Both the position numbers and the translations under genes were made by a program. A stretch of DNA of 26,904 bases, from the NCBI GenBank assembly GCA_034370465.1, contig JAXMLA010000032.1, positions 1-26,904 on the forward strand, written 5' to 3'. Source of the stretch: UBA2197 sp034370465 (GTDB lineage Bacteria; Desulfobacterota; Desulfuromonadia; Desulfuromonadales; UBA2197). Positions within the stretch are counted from its first letter, which is position 1, and each line of letters begins with the position of its first letter. Shown piece by piece: positions 15,068 through 22,451 of this stretch. The notes below the pieces were generated by a model that saw only the letters and a list, made by a program, of their open reading frames with translations, made no database searches and had not been told where the DNA came from.

Positions 15068-18016
15068 ATGCCCCTTTCTCTTTTTCAGCCGGGTTCGACT
15101 TTTTCCGGCTATATCGTCCGTGCCATCCACCCCCTGCCCGAACTCAACGCCACCCTGATCCAGTTACAGCACCAGGTGACCGGGGCGCGTCATGTCCACA
15201 TTCAGACGCCGGATCGTAATAACCTCTGCGCGATCGGCTTTCGTACGCCGCCCGCCGACTCCAGTGGCGTTGCTCATATCCTTGAACATACCACCCTCTG
15301 CGGTTCACGGCGTTTTCCGGTGCGCGATCCCTTCTTCGCGATGATCAAGCGCAGTCTCAATACCTTCATGAATGCCATGACCGCCAGCGACTGGACTTTC
15401 TACCCCTTTGCGTCCCAGAATCCGCAGGATGTGCGTAATCTCCTGTCTATCTACCTGGATGCGACCTTCTTCCCGTTGCTGCGGGAAGAGGATTTTCGTC
15501 AGGAGGGACACCGTCTCGAATTTACCGATCCCGGTGATCCGACGACACCGCTGCAGCGCCGGGGGATTGTTTACAATGAGATGCAGGGGGCGATGGCTTC
15601 TCCCTCTTCACTCCTTTCGCGGCGCATGAGCCGCGCTCTTTATCCGCACACGACCTATCATTTTAACTCCGGCGGGGAGCCGACCGAGATCCCCAAGTTG
15701 ACCTGGGAAGAGCTGCGAGCGTTTCATGACGATTACTATCACCCGTCCAACGCCTGGTTCTTTACCTACGGCAACCTCCCGTTGGAAGGACATCTGCAGC
15801 AGATTCAGGATGAGGTCCTTTGTCACTTCGGGTCGCGGCAGGTAGAGAGTGCGATCCCGCCGGAGACGCGTTTAGCGGCGCCGCGGCAGGTGGTCGAGTT
15901 CTATCCGGTTGAGAGTGAAGACGCGGCAGAGAGGAAGACCTTTGTCCAGGTCGGCTGGCTGACCTGCGATGTCGTCGACAGCTTTGAACGATTGGCTTTG
16001 TCATTGCTGTCGAGCCTCCTGATCGGCAATCCGGCGGCGCCCCTGTATCGCGCCCTTCTGGAATCGCGCCTCGGCGAGAATCTTGCCCCCGGTTGCGGCT
16101 ACCACGATGACAATCGCACCACCGCCTTTACCGTCGGCCTGCAGGGTTGCAGCAGCGCCAGTGCAGCACAGGTCGAACCGTTGATTTTGGCGACTCTTGC
16201 CGAGGTCGCGGCGCAGGGTTTCACTCCGGAACGAATCGCCGGAGCGATCCAGCGCCTCGAATTTGAACATCGCGAAGTGACCGGGAATTCCTATCCCTAT
16301 GCCCTTTCCCTCCTCTTTCGCATGCTCGGCCCGTGGCTGCATAACGATGATCCCTTATCGGGACTCCAGTTGGGGGCCAATCTTGAGCGCTTGCGCCAGG
16401 AGATCGCGACCGGTCCTTTTTTGCAGAATCTCATCCAGCGCTGGTTTCTCGATAATCCGCATCGCGTCACCTTGACCCTGACCCCTGATGCCGGGCTGCG
16501 CACCCGTGAAGAAGCCGCCAATGCCGCCGAGTTGCAGCGGATCAAGGCCGGGCTGCCGGCTGCGGCGGTCCAGGCGTTAGTGACCGCCGCCCAGGAGTTG
16601 CAGGCCGAGCAGGAGCGGGAACAGGACCTCTCTTCTTTGCCGACCCTGACGCGTGCGGATATCCCCCGGACCGAGGAAGTTATCGCCCCGGTTGAGGGGA
16701 CAGTTGAACAAGGGGTTATCCACTTTGTCGCCCCGACTAACGGTATCGGTTATGTGGTCGGGCACTTTGCTGCCGAACGGGTACCGCCCACTCTCCGTCC
16801 GCTCCTGCCGTTGTGGTGTGCCCTCCTGCCGCAAGTCGGCGCGGCCGGCTCTTCTTACGTGCAGATTGCCGAACGGATCGAAGCTCAGACTGGCGGAATT
16901 TCCTTCTCTTGTGAAATCCTTGACGATCTCCATTCGATGCAACGCTTTACTCCTGTCGTTGCGCTGCGCGGCAAGGCGCTTCTCCCTTTACAGGACGCGC
17001 TTTACACGCTCCTCGGCGATCTCTGTATTTCCCCGGATTTCAGCGATCTCGAACGTTTGTCGACCCTTTTGGGTCAAGTTCAGGCCAATCTGGAAAATTC
17101 GATCGTCACGTCCGGACACAGTTATGCCGCCCGGGCGGCGGCAGCGCATCTGACCGTCGCGGCCCGCCAGCGGGAAGAGTGGGGGGGGATCTCCTTGCTG
17201 CAACGGGTGCGTTCGTTGGCCGGCAGCGCCGAGACCTTGAACCGTTTTGCCGGCGATCTGGCAGCAATCACCGCCGCCTTGGTCGATGCTTCGACGCTGC
17301 GCCTCGGGGTAACAGCGGAAGCCGGAAAGTTTGCCGCGATCGATGGCCCCTTGGCCCGCTTTCAACAACGTCTGCCGCTCCTCCCGGCCAGCCGTAGTGT
17401 CCCGCCGCCTTTATCGGCGCAGCCGGTTCGTCTCGGCTGGAGCTTTAACACCCCGGTCAATTTTGTCGCCCAGGTCTGGACCGGCGTCCCCTTGACCCAT
17501 CCCGACGGGGCGGCCCTTTCCCTGCTGGCAAAAATGTTACGGGCGGCTTATCTGCATCGGGAGATTCGCGAAAAGGGCGGGGCTTACGGGGGGATGGCGA
17601 ATTACGATGCCGAGACCGGCCTCTTCTCCTGCCTCTCTTATCGTGATCCCCACTTGCTGCGCACTCTCGAAGTCTTTAGCGCCGCGGCACAGTGGGGAGC
17701 AACGGGCGGTTTTAGCGCTGTTGATCTCGAAGAAGCCCTGCTCGCGGTCTTTGCCGATCTCGATCGCCCCCTTGCCCCCGGCGGCCGTGGAGCCCAGGAG
17801 TTTGCCAATGGGCAGCAGGGGTTGACACTGGAGATCCGGCAAGAGCGCCGCGATCGCCTCCTGACGGTGACCCGCAACGATCTGATGCGCGTGGCCGAGC
17901 TTTATCTGCTCGAAGGGCGCAGCCAGAGTGCGATCTCGGTCATCGCCAGCGAAGAGACTCTGCTCTCTGCCAATGCCGGGACGAAAGAATACCCCTTCAC
18001 CCTGGCGCGGGTCTAA
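15068..18016 (+). CDS. M16C zinc metalloprotease, presequence-protease type
   Basis: 982 residues from the ATG at 15068, preceded by GGAG at 6 nt. The frame extends upstream to 14948, but that part lies inside the TPR gene. The inverted zinc motif HILEH at residues 70-74 supplies two His ligands and the catalytic Glu. 'GVAHILEHTTLCGSRRFPVRDPF' and 'NTFMNAMTASDWTFYPFAS' are hallmark M16C phrases. The length of about 980 is that of PreP, Cym1 and falcilysin, which form a clamshell of four homologous domains and degrade short unstructured peptides. No signal peptide is visible, so it is probably cytoplasmic. It is likely the fourth gene of the ppiD-purC-TPR unit. Confidence 0.94.
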   Translation: MPLSLFQPGSTFSGYIVRAIHPLPELNATLIQLQHQVTGARHVHIQTPDRNNLCAIGFRTPPADSSGVAHILEHTTLCGSRRFPVRDPFFAMIKRSLNTFMNAMTASDWTFYPFASQNPQDVRNLLSIYLDATFFPLLREEDFRQEGHRLEFTDPGDPTTPLQRRGIVYNEMQGAMASPSSLLSRRMSRALYPHTTYHFNSGGEPTEIPKLTWEELRAFHDDYYHPSNAWFFTYGNLPLEGHLQQIQDEVLCHFGSRQVESAIPPETRLAAPRQVVEFYPVESEDAAERKTFVQVGWLTCDVVDSFERLALSLLSSLLIGNPAAPLYRALLESRLGENLAPGCGYHDDNRTTAFTVGLQGCSSASAAQVEPLILATLAEVAAQGFTPERIAGAIQRLEFEHREVTGNSYPYALSLLFRMLGPWLHNDDPLSGLQLGANLERLRQEIATGPFLQNLIQRWFLDNPHRVTLTLTPDAGLRTREEAANAAELQRIKAGLPAAAVQALVTAAQELQAEQEREQDLSSLPTLTRADIPRTEEVIAPVEGTVEQGVIHFVAPTNGIGYVVGHFAAERVPPTLRPLLPLWCALLPQVGAAGSSYVQIAERIEAQTGGISFSCEILDDLHSMQRFTPVVALRGKALLPLQDALYTLLGDLCISPDFSDLERLSTLLGQVQANLENSIVTSGHSYAARAAAAHLTVAARQREEWGGISLLQRVRSLAGSAETLNRFAGDLAAITAALVDASTLRLGVTAEAGKFAAIDGPLARFQQRLPLLPASRSVPPPLSAQPVRLGWSFNTPVNFVAQVWTGVPLTHPDGAALSLLAKMLRAAYLHREIREKGGAYGGMANYDAETGLFSCLSYRDPHLLRTLEVFSAAAQWGATGGFSAVDLEEALLAVFADLDRPLAPGGRGAQEFANGQQGLTLEIRQERRDRLLTVTRNDLMRVAELYLLEGRSQSAISVIASEETLLSANAGTKEYPFTLARV

Positions 18017-18136
18017 AACGCCAGATCAGCTTTGCACTGCTCGCTATGGCTGGATTTTTCCGGAACGTATGCTAGCTTTTCAGGGTAAGAAAGAGTTGTT
18101 CCGCGTCGTAATTTTTTTGCAGAGTTGGAGGAAACG

Positions 18137-18925
18137 ATGACTTCGACCCGCCCCCCGGCTGTGGACGGCAGCTTCTACCCGGCTGATCCCCGGCAGCTCC
18201 GTTCTGTTATCTCCTCCTTCCTTCGCGCCGTGCCGGTTGTTTCCGCCCCTTGCCCGAAGGCGATTATCGTACCACATGCTGGCTACATCTATTCCGGGGC
18301 GATTGCCGCCAGTGCTTATGCTCGCGTAGCTTGCGGTCGTGACACGATTCAACGAGTTGTCCTCCTCGGGCCCGCCCACCGTCTTGCCTTTCAGGGCCTG
18401 GCGTTGAGCAGTGCCGATTCCTTTTCCACTCCCCTCGGTTCCGTCCCCCTCGATCGTTCGGCAAGCACCGCGCTGTTGTCCCTGCCGGGCGTACAGATTC
18501 TCGATAAGGCGCACGCGCTCGAACACAGTCTCGAGGTGCAGCTCCCGTTTCTCCAAGAGGTGTTGTCCAATTTTTCCCTTGTCCCGATTGTCGTCGGTAA
18601 TGCTCCGGCAGAAGCTGTCGCCAAGGTCATTGAGGCGGTGTGGGGCGGGCCGGAGACGCTGGTCGTGATCAGTTCTGATCTCAGTCACTATGAGGATTAT
18701 GCGACAGCGAAGGAGCATGATGCCGCGACGTCGCAGGCGATCGAAAAGCTTGATCCCGAAGCTATCGATTATCACGATGCCTGCGGCCGCTTGCCGGTGA
18801 GCGGTCTGCTCCTGGTGGCAAAAAAATTGAGATTAATCGTCACCCCTTACGATCTGCGTAACTCCGGGGATACTGCTGGCGACCGGGATCGGGTTGTCGG
18901 TTATGGAGCCTACGGTTTTGAGTGA
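18137..18925 (+). CDS. amrB: AmmeMemoRadiSam system protein B (MEMO1 family)
   Basis: 262 residues from the ATG at 18137, chosen because GGAGG (18127-18131) lies 5 nt upstream. MEMO-family landmarks are 'RPPAVDGSFYPADP', 'PHAGYIYSGAIAASAYA', 'LLGPAHR', 'HSLEVQLPFLQ' and 'ISSDLSHYEDY'. The conserved His and Asp in these motifs sit where the fold of extradiol dioxygenase LigB binds metal. The biochemical role in bacteria is unknown. Its 3' end overlaps the AMMECR1-type gene by 23 nt. A 120-bp gap after the M16C gene suggests possible separate transcription, though I see no strong promoter there. Confidence 0.92.
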   Translation: MTSTRPPAVDGSFYPADPRQLRSVISSFLRAVPVVSAPCPKAIIVPHAGYIYSGAIAASAYARVACGRDTIQRVVLLGPAHRLAFQGLALSSADSFSTPLGSVPLDRSASTALLSLPGVQILDKAHALEHSLEVQLPFLQEVLSNFSLVPIVVGNAPAEAVAKVIEAVWGGPETLVVISSDLSHYEDYATAKEHDAATSQAIEKLDPEAIDYHDACGRLPVSGLLLVAKKLRLIVTPYDLRNSGDTAGDRDRVVGYGAYGFE

Positions 18926-19484
18926 AGTTCATTTGACCCGACCCGATCAGCTCCTTCTCCTCGATCTGGCGCGCGCATCGATTCGCCATGGGGTGCAAAC
19001 GGGGCACCCTCTCGAGGTTGTGCAGGAAGAGTTGGCGGCAGAGTTGGTCGTACCGCGCGCCAGCTTCGTCACTCTGGAAAAAAACGCCCGGCTACGCGGC
19101 TGTATCGGTTCTCTTGAAGCCTGGCGCCCTCTCGCCGTCGATGTCGCCGAGAATGCTTTTGCCGCGGCTTTCCGTGATCCCCGTTTCCCGCCGGTGCACA
19201 GTGATGAAGTCGAAGAGTTGGAGATTCACCTCTCCCTGCTGACCGTGCCGGTCGCCATGACCTTCAGCTCGGAGGCTGATCTTCTGACCCAACTCCGTCC
19301 CGGGGTGGATGGATTGATCTTGTCGCAGGGGCACTGCCGCGGGACTTTTTTGCCGTCGGTCTGGGCTGAATTGCCGACACCGCAGCTCTTTTTGACGCAC
19401 CTCAAGCGCAAAGCCGGTCTGGCGGCCGATTATTGGTCGCCCGGCGTGCGCATCTGGCGCTATGAAACGGAGATGGTTGAATAA
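18903..19484 (+). CDS. amrA: AmmeMemoRadiSam system protein A (AMMECR1 family)
   Basis: 193 residues from the ATG at 18903. A TTG at 18894 is possible but less likely. The family signature LRGCIGS is at residues 64-70, followed by 'VAENAFAAAFRDPRFPPV', 'ELEIHLSLLTVP' and 'GVDGLILSQGHCRGTFLPSVW', all typical of AMMECR1. Gene A overlaps gene B, so translation is coupled, as expected for products acting together. Systems of this name normally include a radical SAM protein. None is adjacent here, because the next gene lies on the other strand and encodes an SH3 protein. Confidence 0.92.
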   Translation: MEPTVLSEVHLTRPDQLLLLDLARASIRHGVQTGHPLEVVQEELAAELVVPRASFVTLEKNARLRGCIGSLEAWRPLAVDVAENAFAAAFRDPRFPPVHSDEVEELEIHLSLLTVPVAMTFSSEADLLTQLRPGVDGLILSQGHCRGTFLPSVWAELPTPQLFLTHLKRKAGLAADYWSPGVRIWRYETEMVE

Positions 19485-19512
19485 TAATGGTGCAGGGGAG
19501 GGGAGAGTGCGG

Positions 19513-20118
19513 TCAGTAGCGGCGTTTTGAGCGGGAGGATTTGCCGGCAAACCAGCCGAGAAGGAGGATGGCTGCACCCGCCAGAAACCATTGCAATTGA
19601 CTGATGTCGGTCAGATTCGGCAGGAGACCTTTCTCCTTGGCATTTTCTTTCAACTTGGCAACTTCCTGTTGCAGCTGATCCTGTTTTTGCTGAAGGGTCG
19701 TAATTTCAGCGCGGCTCTTTTTCAATTCCTGCGAATCCCCGGGCGTGGCGATCTCTGCCGGAGTCGATTTCAACTGTTCTAGTTCGGCGCTCAGTTCGGT
19801 AATGCGTTGCTGCGCCGCTGTCAGTTGCTCCTGCACGGCGCTGCTTGCTCCCGTCGTTTCTGTCGGTGGTGTCAGGGTGAAATATTTACTGCGGGCAAAA
19901 CCGATTTTGCCGCTCGGAGACTTGATCTTGAGAAAGGTGCCAAGATCTTTGACCACCTCAATCTGCATGCCGGTCGTCAAATACTCCAGGGGGATGGAGG
20001 TGTCATCCTGAGCAGGACGCAGGGCAATAACCAGTTTGTCGGTGACGTAACGGCTTTCGGCCTGCGCCGCCAGGGCGAGAGTCAGGATCAGGAAGGAGAG
20101 GACGATGATACGTTGCAT
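19513..20118 (-). CDS. SH3-domain, coiled-coil, membrane-anchored protein (TIGR04211 type)
   Basis: 201 residues from the ATG at 20118, chosen because AAGGAG lies 7 nt upstream; the longer frame to 20157 has no such support. A signal peptide covers residues 1-20 and ends AQA. A bacterial SH3 domain follows at about 21-82 ('LRPAQDDTSIPLEYLTTGMQIEVV', 'FLKIKSPSGKIGFARSKYF'). A coiled coil covers about 92-165, and a membrane helix about 174-193 is followed by a basic C-terminal tail. This layout fits the 'SH3 and anchor' family that includes E. coli YgiM, whose function is unclear. It is downstream of the HtrA gene on the same strand, separated by 115 bp. Confidence 0.85.
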   Translation of the reverse strand: MQRIIVLSFLILTLALAAQAESRYVTDKLVIALRPAQDDTSIPLEYLTTGMQIEVVKDLGTFLKIKSPSGKIGFARSKYFTLTPPTETTGASSAVQEQLTAAQQRITELSAELEQLKSTPAEIATPGDSQELKKSRAEITTLQQKQDQLQQEVAKLKENAKEKGLLPNLTDISQLQWFLAGAAILLLGWFAGKSSRSKRRY

Positions 20119-20194
20119 AAATGCGCTCCTTGCGGGGCGGGTGAGGGTCGCTCCCACGTATTAATGGCGCAAAAATATAACGTATTTTCCAAAA

Positions 20195-20221
20195 ATACCA
20201 GCAGTTTTTCAGCCTTGGTAT
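20195..20221 (-). terminator. Weak intrinsic terminator candidate after htrA
   Basis: On the minus strand ATACCA (20221-20216) pairs with TGGTAT (20200-20195) around a 15-nt loop and is followed by a run of five T. The stem is short and A/T-rich, so read-through into the SH3 gene is likely. Confidence 0.35.
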
Positions 20222-20233
20222 CCTCGACACTTT

Positions 20234-21688
20234 TCAAAGCAGTAAATAGACCGTCCCCCCGTTCTTTTTGAGCAGCAGGAGCAGAGATTGTCCCGGCCCT
20301 CCCGCACCGAAGGCCGCATGAAATTCGTCCGGAGTTTTGATCGGCCGTCGGTTCACTTCTTTGATGATATCGCCAATCTCAATCCCCGCCGCGGCGGCGG
20401 GACTTCCGGCCGTCACCGTCACAACGACCACTCCGCCCACATCGCGAATTCCTAATTTTCGCCGCCAGTTGGCATCCAGGGCGGCCAGTTCCATCCCCAA
20501 GTTGTCCTGTGTCGCATGGCTGTGGCGGGTGATTTTTTCTTCGGAAAATTCCTCCAGGCGGACATTGAAGTTGACCTCCTGTCCGGCGCGGCTGAGTTTG
20601 ATGACGACATCCCGGTCGATCGGCGTTTCGGCCACATACCGCGAAAGGTCACCAGCCTCCCTGATCTTTTGTCCGGCAAATTCGACGATGATGTCGCCGG
20701 ATTTGATCCCGACCCGTTCTGCCGGGCTTTGCGGCACCACGTCGGTCACCAGGGCGCCCAGGCTATCACGGCGACCAAAGGAGGCGGCCAGTTCGGGGGT
20801 CACTTTCTGGATGCTGACACCCAGCCAGCCCCGGGTCACGACTCCTTTGTCGGCGAGTTGCGCGGTAATCGCTTTTGCCATGTTGCTGGGAATGGCAAAG
20901 CCGAGTCCCTGGCCGCCGGGGACGATGGCGGTGTTGATGCCGACGACTTCGCCGCGGAGGTTGATAAGCGGACCGCCGCTGTTGCCGGGATTGATCGGTG
21001 CATCGGTTTGCAGGAAGTTGTCATAAGCTCCGGAGCCGATCACCCGGCCGGTGGCACTGATAATCCCCTTGGTGACAGTGTGCTCCAGGCCAAAAGGGTT
21101 GCCGATGGCGAGGACCCAGTCGCCGACGCGGATATTGTCCGAATTGCCGAGCAGGAGGACGGGGAGTTTCTCAAAGGGAGACGAGATTTTGATCAGCGCC
21201 AGGTCGGTCTTGGGATCCCGGCCGATGACGGCCGCCTTGAACTCCCGACGGTCAGTGAGACTGACCTTGATTTCGTCGGCACGTTCCACGACGTGGTTAT
21301 TGGTAATGATCAAACCGTTCTGATCGATGATAAAACCGGTGCCGAGACTGCGCTGCTTTAATTCACGATCCGGCACGGCCCCGAAGTAGTTCTCAAAAAA
21401 ATCTCCAAAGGGATCGTTGCGGTTCTGCCCAAAGAAGTGCTGAAAGGGGTGCCCCGGAACCCTGACCGTCGTCGTTGTGCTGATGTTGACGACTGCCGGT
21501 TGAACTTTGTCGACCAGGTCGGCAAAGGATTGCGGGAATTCGACAACCTCGATCACCGGTTGTTCTTTACAGCCGGCAAGGAAGGAGAGCGACAGGATGA
21601 TCAAGAGTGTAAACTCGGTAAAGAATCGCATCAGGTCAAGGGTTTTGTTTGCGGTAGGATTACAGTTTTTTCTCCCCGTGCAGACCAT
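20234..21688 (-). CDS. degQ: HtrA/Deg-family serine protease, probable lipoprotein
   Basis: 484 residues from the ATG at 21688, preceded by AGGAGGT at 6 nt. The trypsin-like domain has catalytic His132 ('ITNNHVVE'), Asp162 ('KTDLALI') and Ser237 ('NPGNSGGP'). Two PDZ domains follow, about 290-380 and 395-480, the DegP/DegQ plan. The usual cleavable signal is replaced by a hydrophobic stretch ending LAGC (Cys40), a lipobox, after an unusually long polar leader of about 20 residues. An internal Met20 would give a more normal signal peptide but has a weak ribosome-binding site. The product should degrade or refold misfolded envelope proteins while tethered to a membrane. The exact Deg paralogue (P, Q or S) is not certain. 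Confidence 0.92.
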   Translation of the reverse strand: MVCTGRKNCNPTANKTLDLMRFFTEFTLLIILSLSFLAGCKEQPVIEVVEFPQSFADLVDKVQPAVVNISTTTTVRVPGHPFQHFFGQNRNDPFGDFFENYFGAVPDRELKQRSLGTGFIIDQNGLIITNNHVVERADEIKVSLTDRREFKAAVIGRDPKTDLALIKISSPFEKLPVLLLGNSDNIRVGDWVLAIGNPFGLEHTVTKGIISATGRVIGSGAYDNFLQTDAPINPGNSGGPLINLRGEVVGINTAIVPGGQGLGFAIPSNMAKAITAQLADKGVVTRGWLGVSIQKVTPELAASFGRRDSLGALVTDVVPQSPAERVGIKSGDIIVEFAGQKIREAGDLSRYVAETPIDRDVVIKLSRAGQEVNFNVRLEEFSEEKITRHSHATQDNLGMELAALDANWRRKLGIRDVGGVVVVTVTAGSPAAAAGIEIGDIIKEVNRRPIKTPDEFHAAFGAGGPGQSLLLLLKKNGGTVYLLL

Positions 21689-21745
21689 CGAGAGACCTCC
21701 TATTAATGGGTTATTCTCTCCTCAACTTAATAGTAAATCGCCCCC

Positions 21746-21751
21746 TGTCAA
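21746..21751 (-). promoter_or_regulatory. Possible -35 element for htrA
   Basis: On the minus strand a perfect TTGACA is flanked by C- and G-runs. The best -10 candidates (TATTAA at 13 bp, TAAGTT at 16 bp) are poorly spaced or weak, so the promoter assignment is tentative. The flanking GCCCCC and GGGGGC could also pair into a hairpin. Confidence 0.3.
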
Positions 21752-21775
21752 GGGGGGGCAATTTGAAAAAAATGC

Positions 21776-21804
21776 TTGCATGCAGCGGTCCTCTGTGGTA
21801 GTAA
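21776..21804 (+). promoter_or_regulatory. Candidate promoter of the rimP-nusA-infB operon
   Basis: TTGCAT (21776-21781), a 17-bp spacer and TAGTAA (21799-21804) would start transcription near 21811. This leaves a leader of about 67 nt that contains the attenuator-like hairpin. The hexamers match consensus only moderately. Confidence 0.45.
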
Positions 21805-21819
21805 CTTTGCGGTAAAGTT
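21803..21819 (+). repeat. Inverted repeat at the predicted rimP transcription start
   Basis: AACTTT (21803-21808) and AAAGTT (21814-21819) form a dyad with a 5-nt centre. The right arm is part of TAAAGTTTAG (21813-21822), a 10-mer also present at 397-406 before the secreted-protein genes. It may be an operator. Confidence 0.35.
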
Positions 21820-21833
21820 TAGTTCACTGGCAC

Positions 21834-21867
21834 AAAGTGGGCACGTCATGCTCACTTTTTTTATTTT
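21834..21867 (+). terminator. rimP leader terminator (attenuator)
   Basis: A 10-bp stem (21834-21843 with 21849-21858, one G-T wobble) closes a 5-nt loop. It is followed by T7-A-T4 ending at 21867, a classic intrinsic terminator only 10 nt before the rimP ATG. A terminator inside a gene's own leader is the arrangement of an attenuator, and a rimP leader of this kind is described in other proteobacteria. CACT at 21826-21829 could pair with AGTG of the left arm as a weak competing structure. Confidence 0.75.
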
Positions 21868-21877
21868 CTGGGGTAGT

Positions 21878-22366
21878 ATGGATAGCGAAAGTGTACATGA
21901 TCGCGTTCAAAACCTCGTCAAGCCGGTCCTCGACGAGTTGTCCATGGAGTTGGTCGATCTTGAGTTTAAGCGCGAGGGCCGCGACTGGTTTCTGCGCCTT
22001 TTTATTGATAAGGAAGGCGGCGTCACGCTTGATGACTGCGCCGGGGTCAGTCGCGAGGTCTCTGCAATCCTGGAAGTTGAAGATCCGGTTTCGGCGGCGT
22101 ATCATCTGGAGGTCTCTTCACCGGGGCTCGATCGCCCGCTTAAGAAAGCGGCCGATTATGAGCGGTTTATCGGTCGACTGGTCAAACTCAAGACCTATGA
22201 AAAACTTGATCCGGATGGTCGCGGGCACGAGCGCAAGACCTTTGTCGGCATCTTGCGCAGCTTTCAGGATGAGATGGTCAGTCTTGAGCAGAACGATAAA
22301 AAGGGCGGTGTTGTCAGCTTTCCGCTGGCAGCGATTGCTAAGGCAAATCTCGAATTAGAATTTTAA
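21878..22366 (+). CDS. rimP: Ribosome maturation factor RimP
   Basis: 162 residues from the ATG at 21878. The frame is open back to 21776, but that part would cover the promoter and terminator and adds nothing RimP-like. RimP is needed for late maturation of the 30S subunit. Recognisable parts are 'VKPVLDELSMELVDLEFKREG', 'LRLFIDKEGGVTLDDCAGVSREV' and 'YHLEVSSPGLDRPLKKAADYERFIG', the N-terminal alpha/beta domain, followed by the C-terminal SH3-like barrel. The ribosome-binding site is weak (GGGGT). It is the first gene of the classical rimP-nusA-infB operon, and its expression is probably set by the terminator just upstream. Confidence 0.95.
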   Translation: MDSESVHDRVQNLVKPVLDELSMELVDLEFKREGRDWFLRLFIDKEGGVTLDDCAGVSREVSAILEVEDPVSAAYHLEVSSPGLDRPLKKAADYERFIGRLVKLKTYEKLDPDGRGHERKTFVGILRSFQDEMVSLEQNDKKGGVVSFPLAAIAKANLELEF

Positions 22367-22451
22367 CAGTTGCCGCCTTTTGGGCGGGCAGCTTCATAAT
22401 GGCGAATTTTGATCTGTCTTTTCGCCGAGACTGTAAAGAGGAGTCAGACCG

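Noticed and set aside
21740..21759. GCCCCC/GGGGGC hairpin as a terminator between htrA and rimP
   Set aside because: The genes are divergent, so neither needs a terminator here. No T-run follows on either strand, and the element overlaps a TTGACA that better fits a promoter.
21776..21877. N-terminal extension of RimP from a TTG at 21776
   Set aside because: The extension overlaps the candidate promoter and a strong terminator hairpin and has no RimP similarity. The ATG at 21878 gives the normal length.
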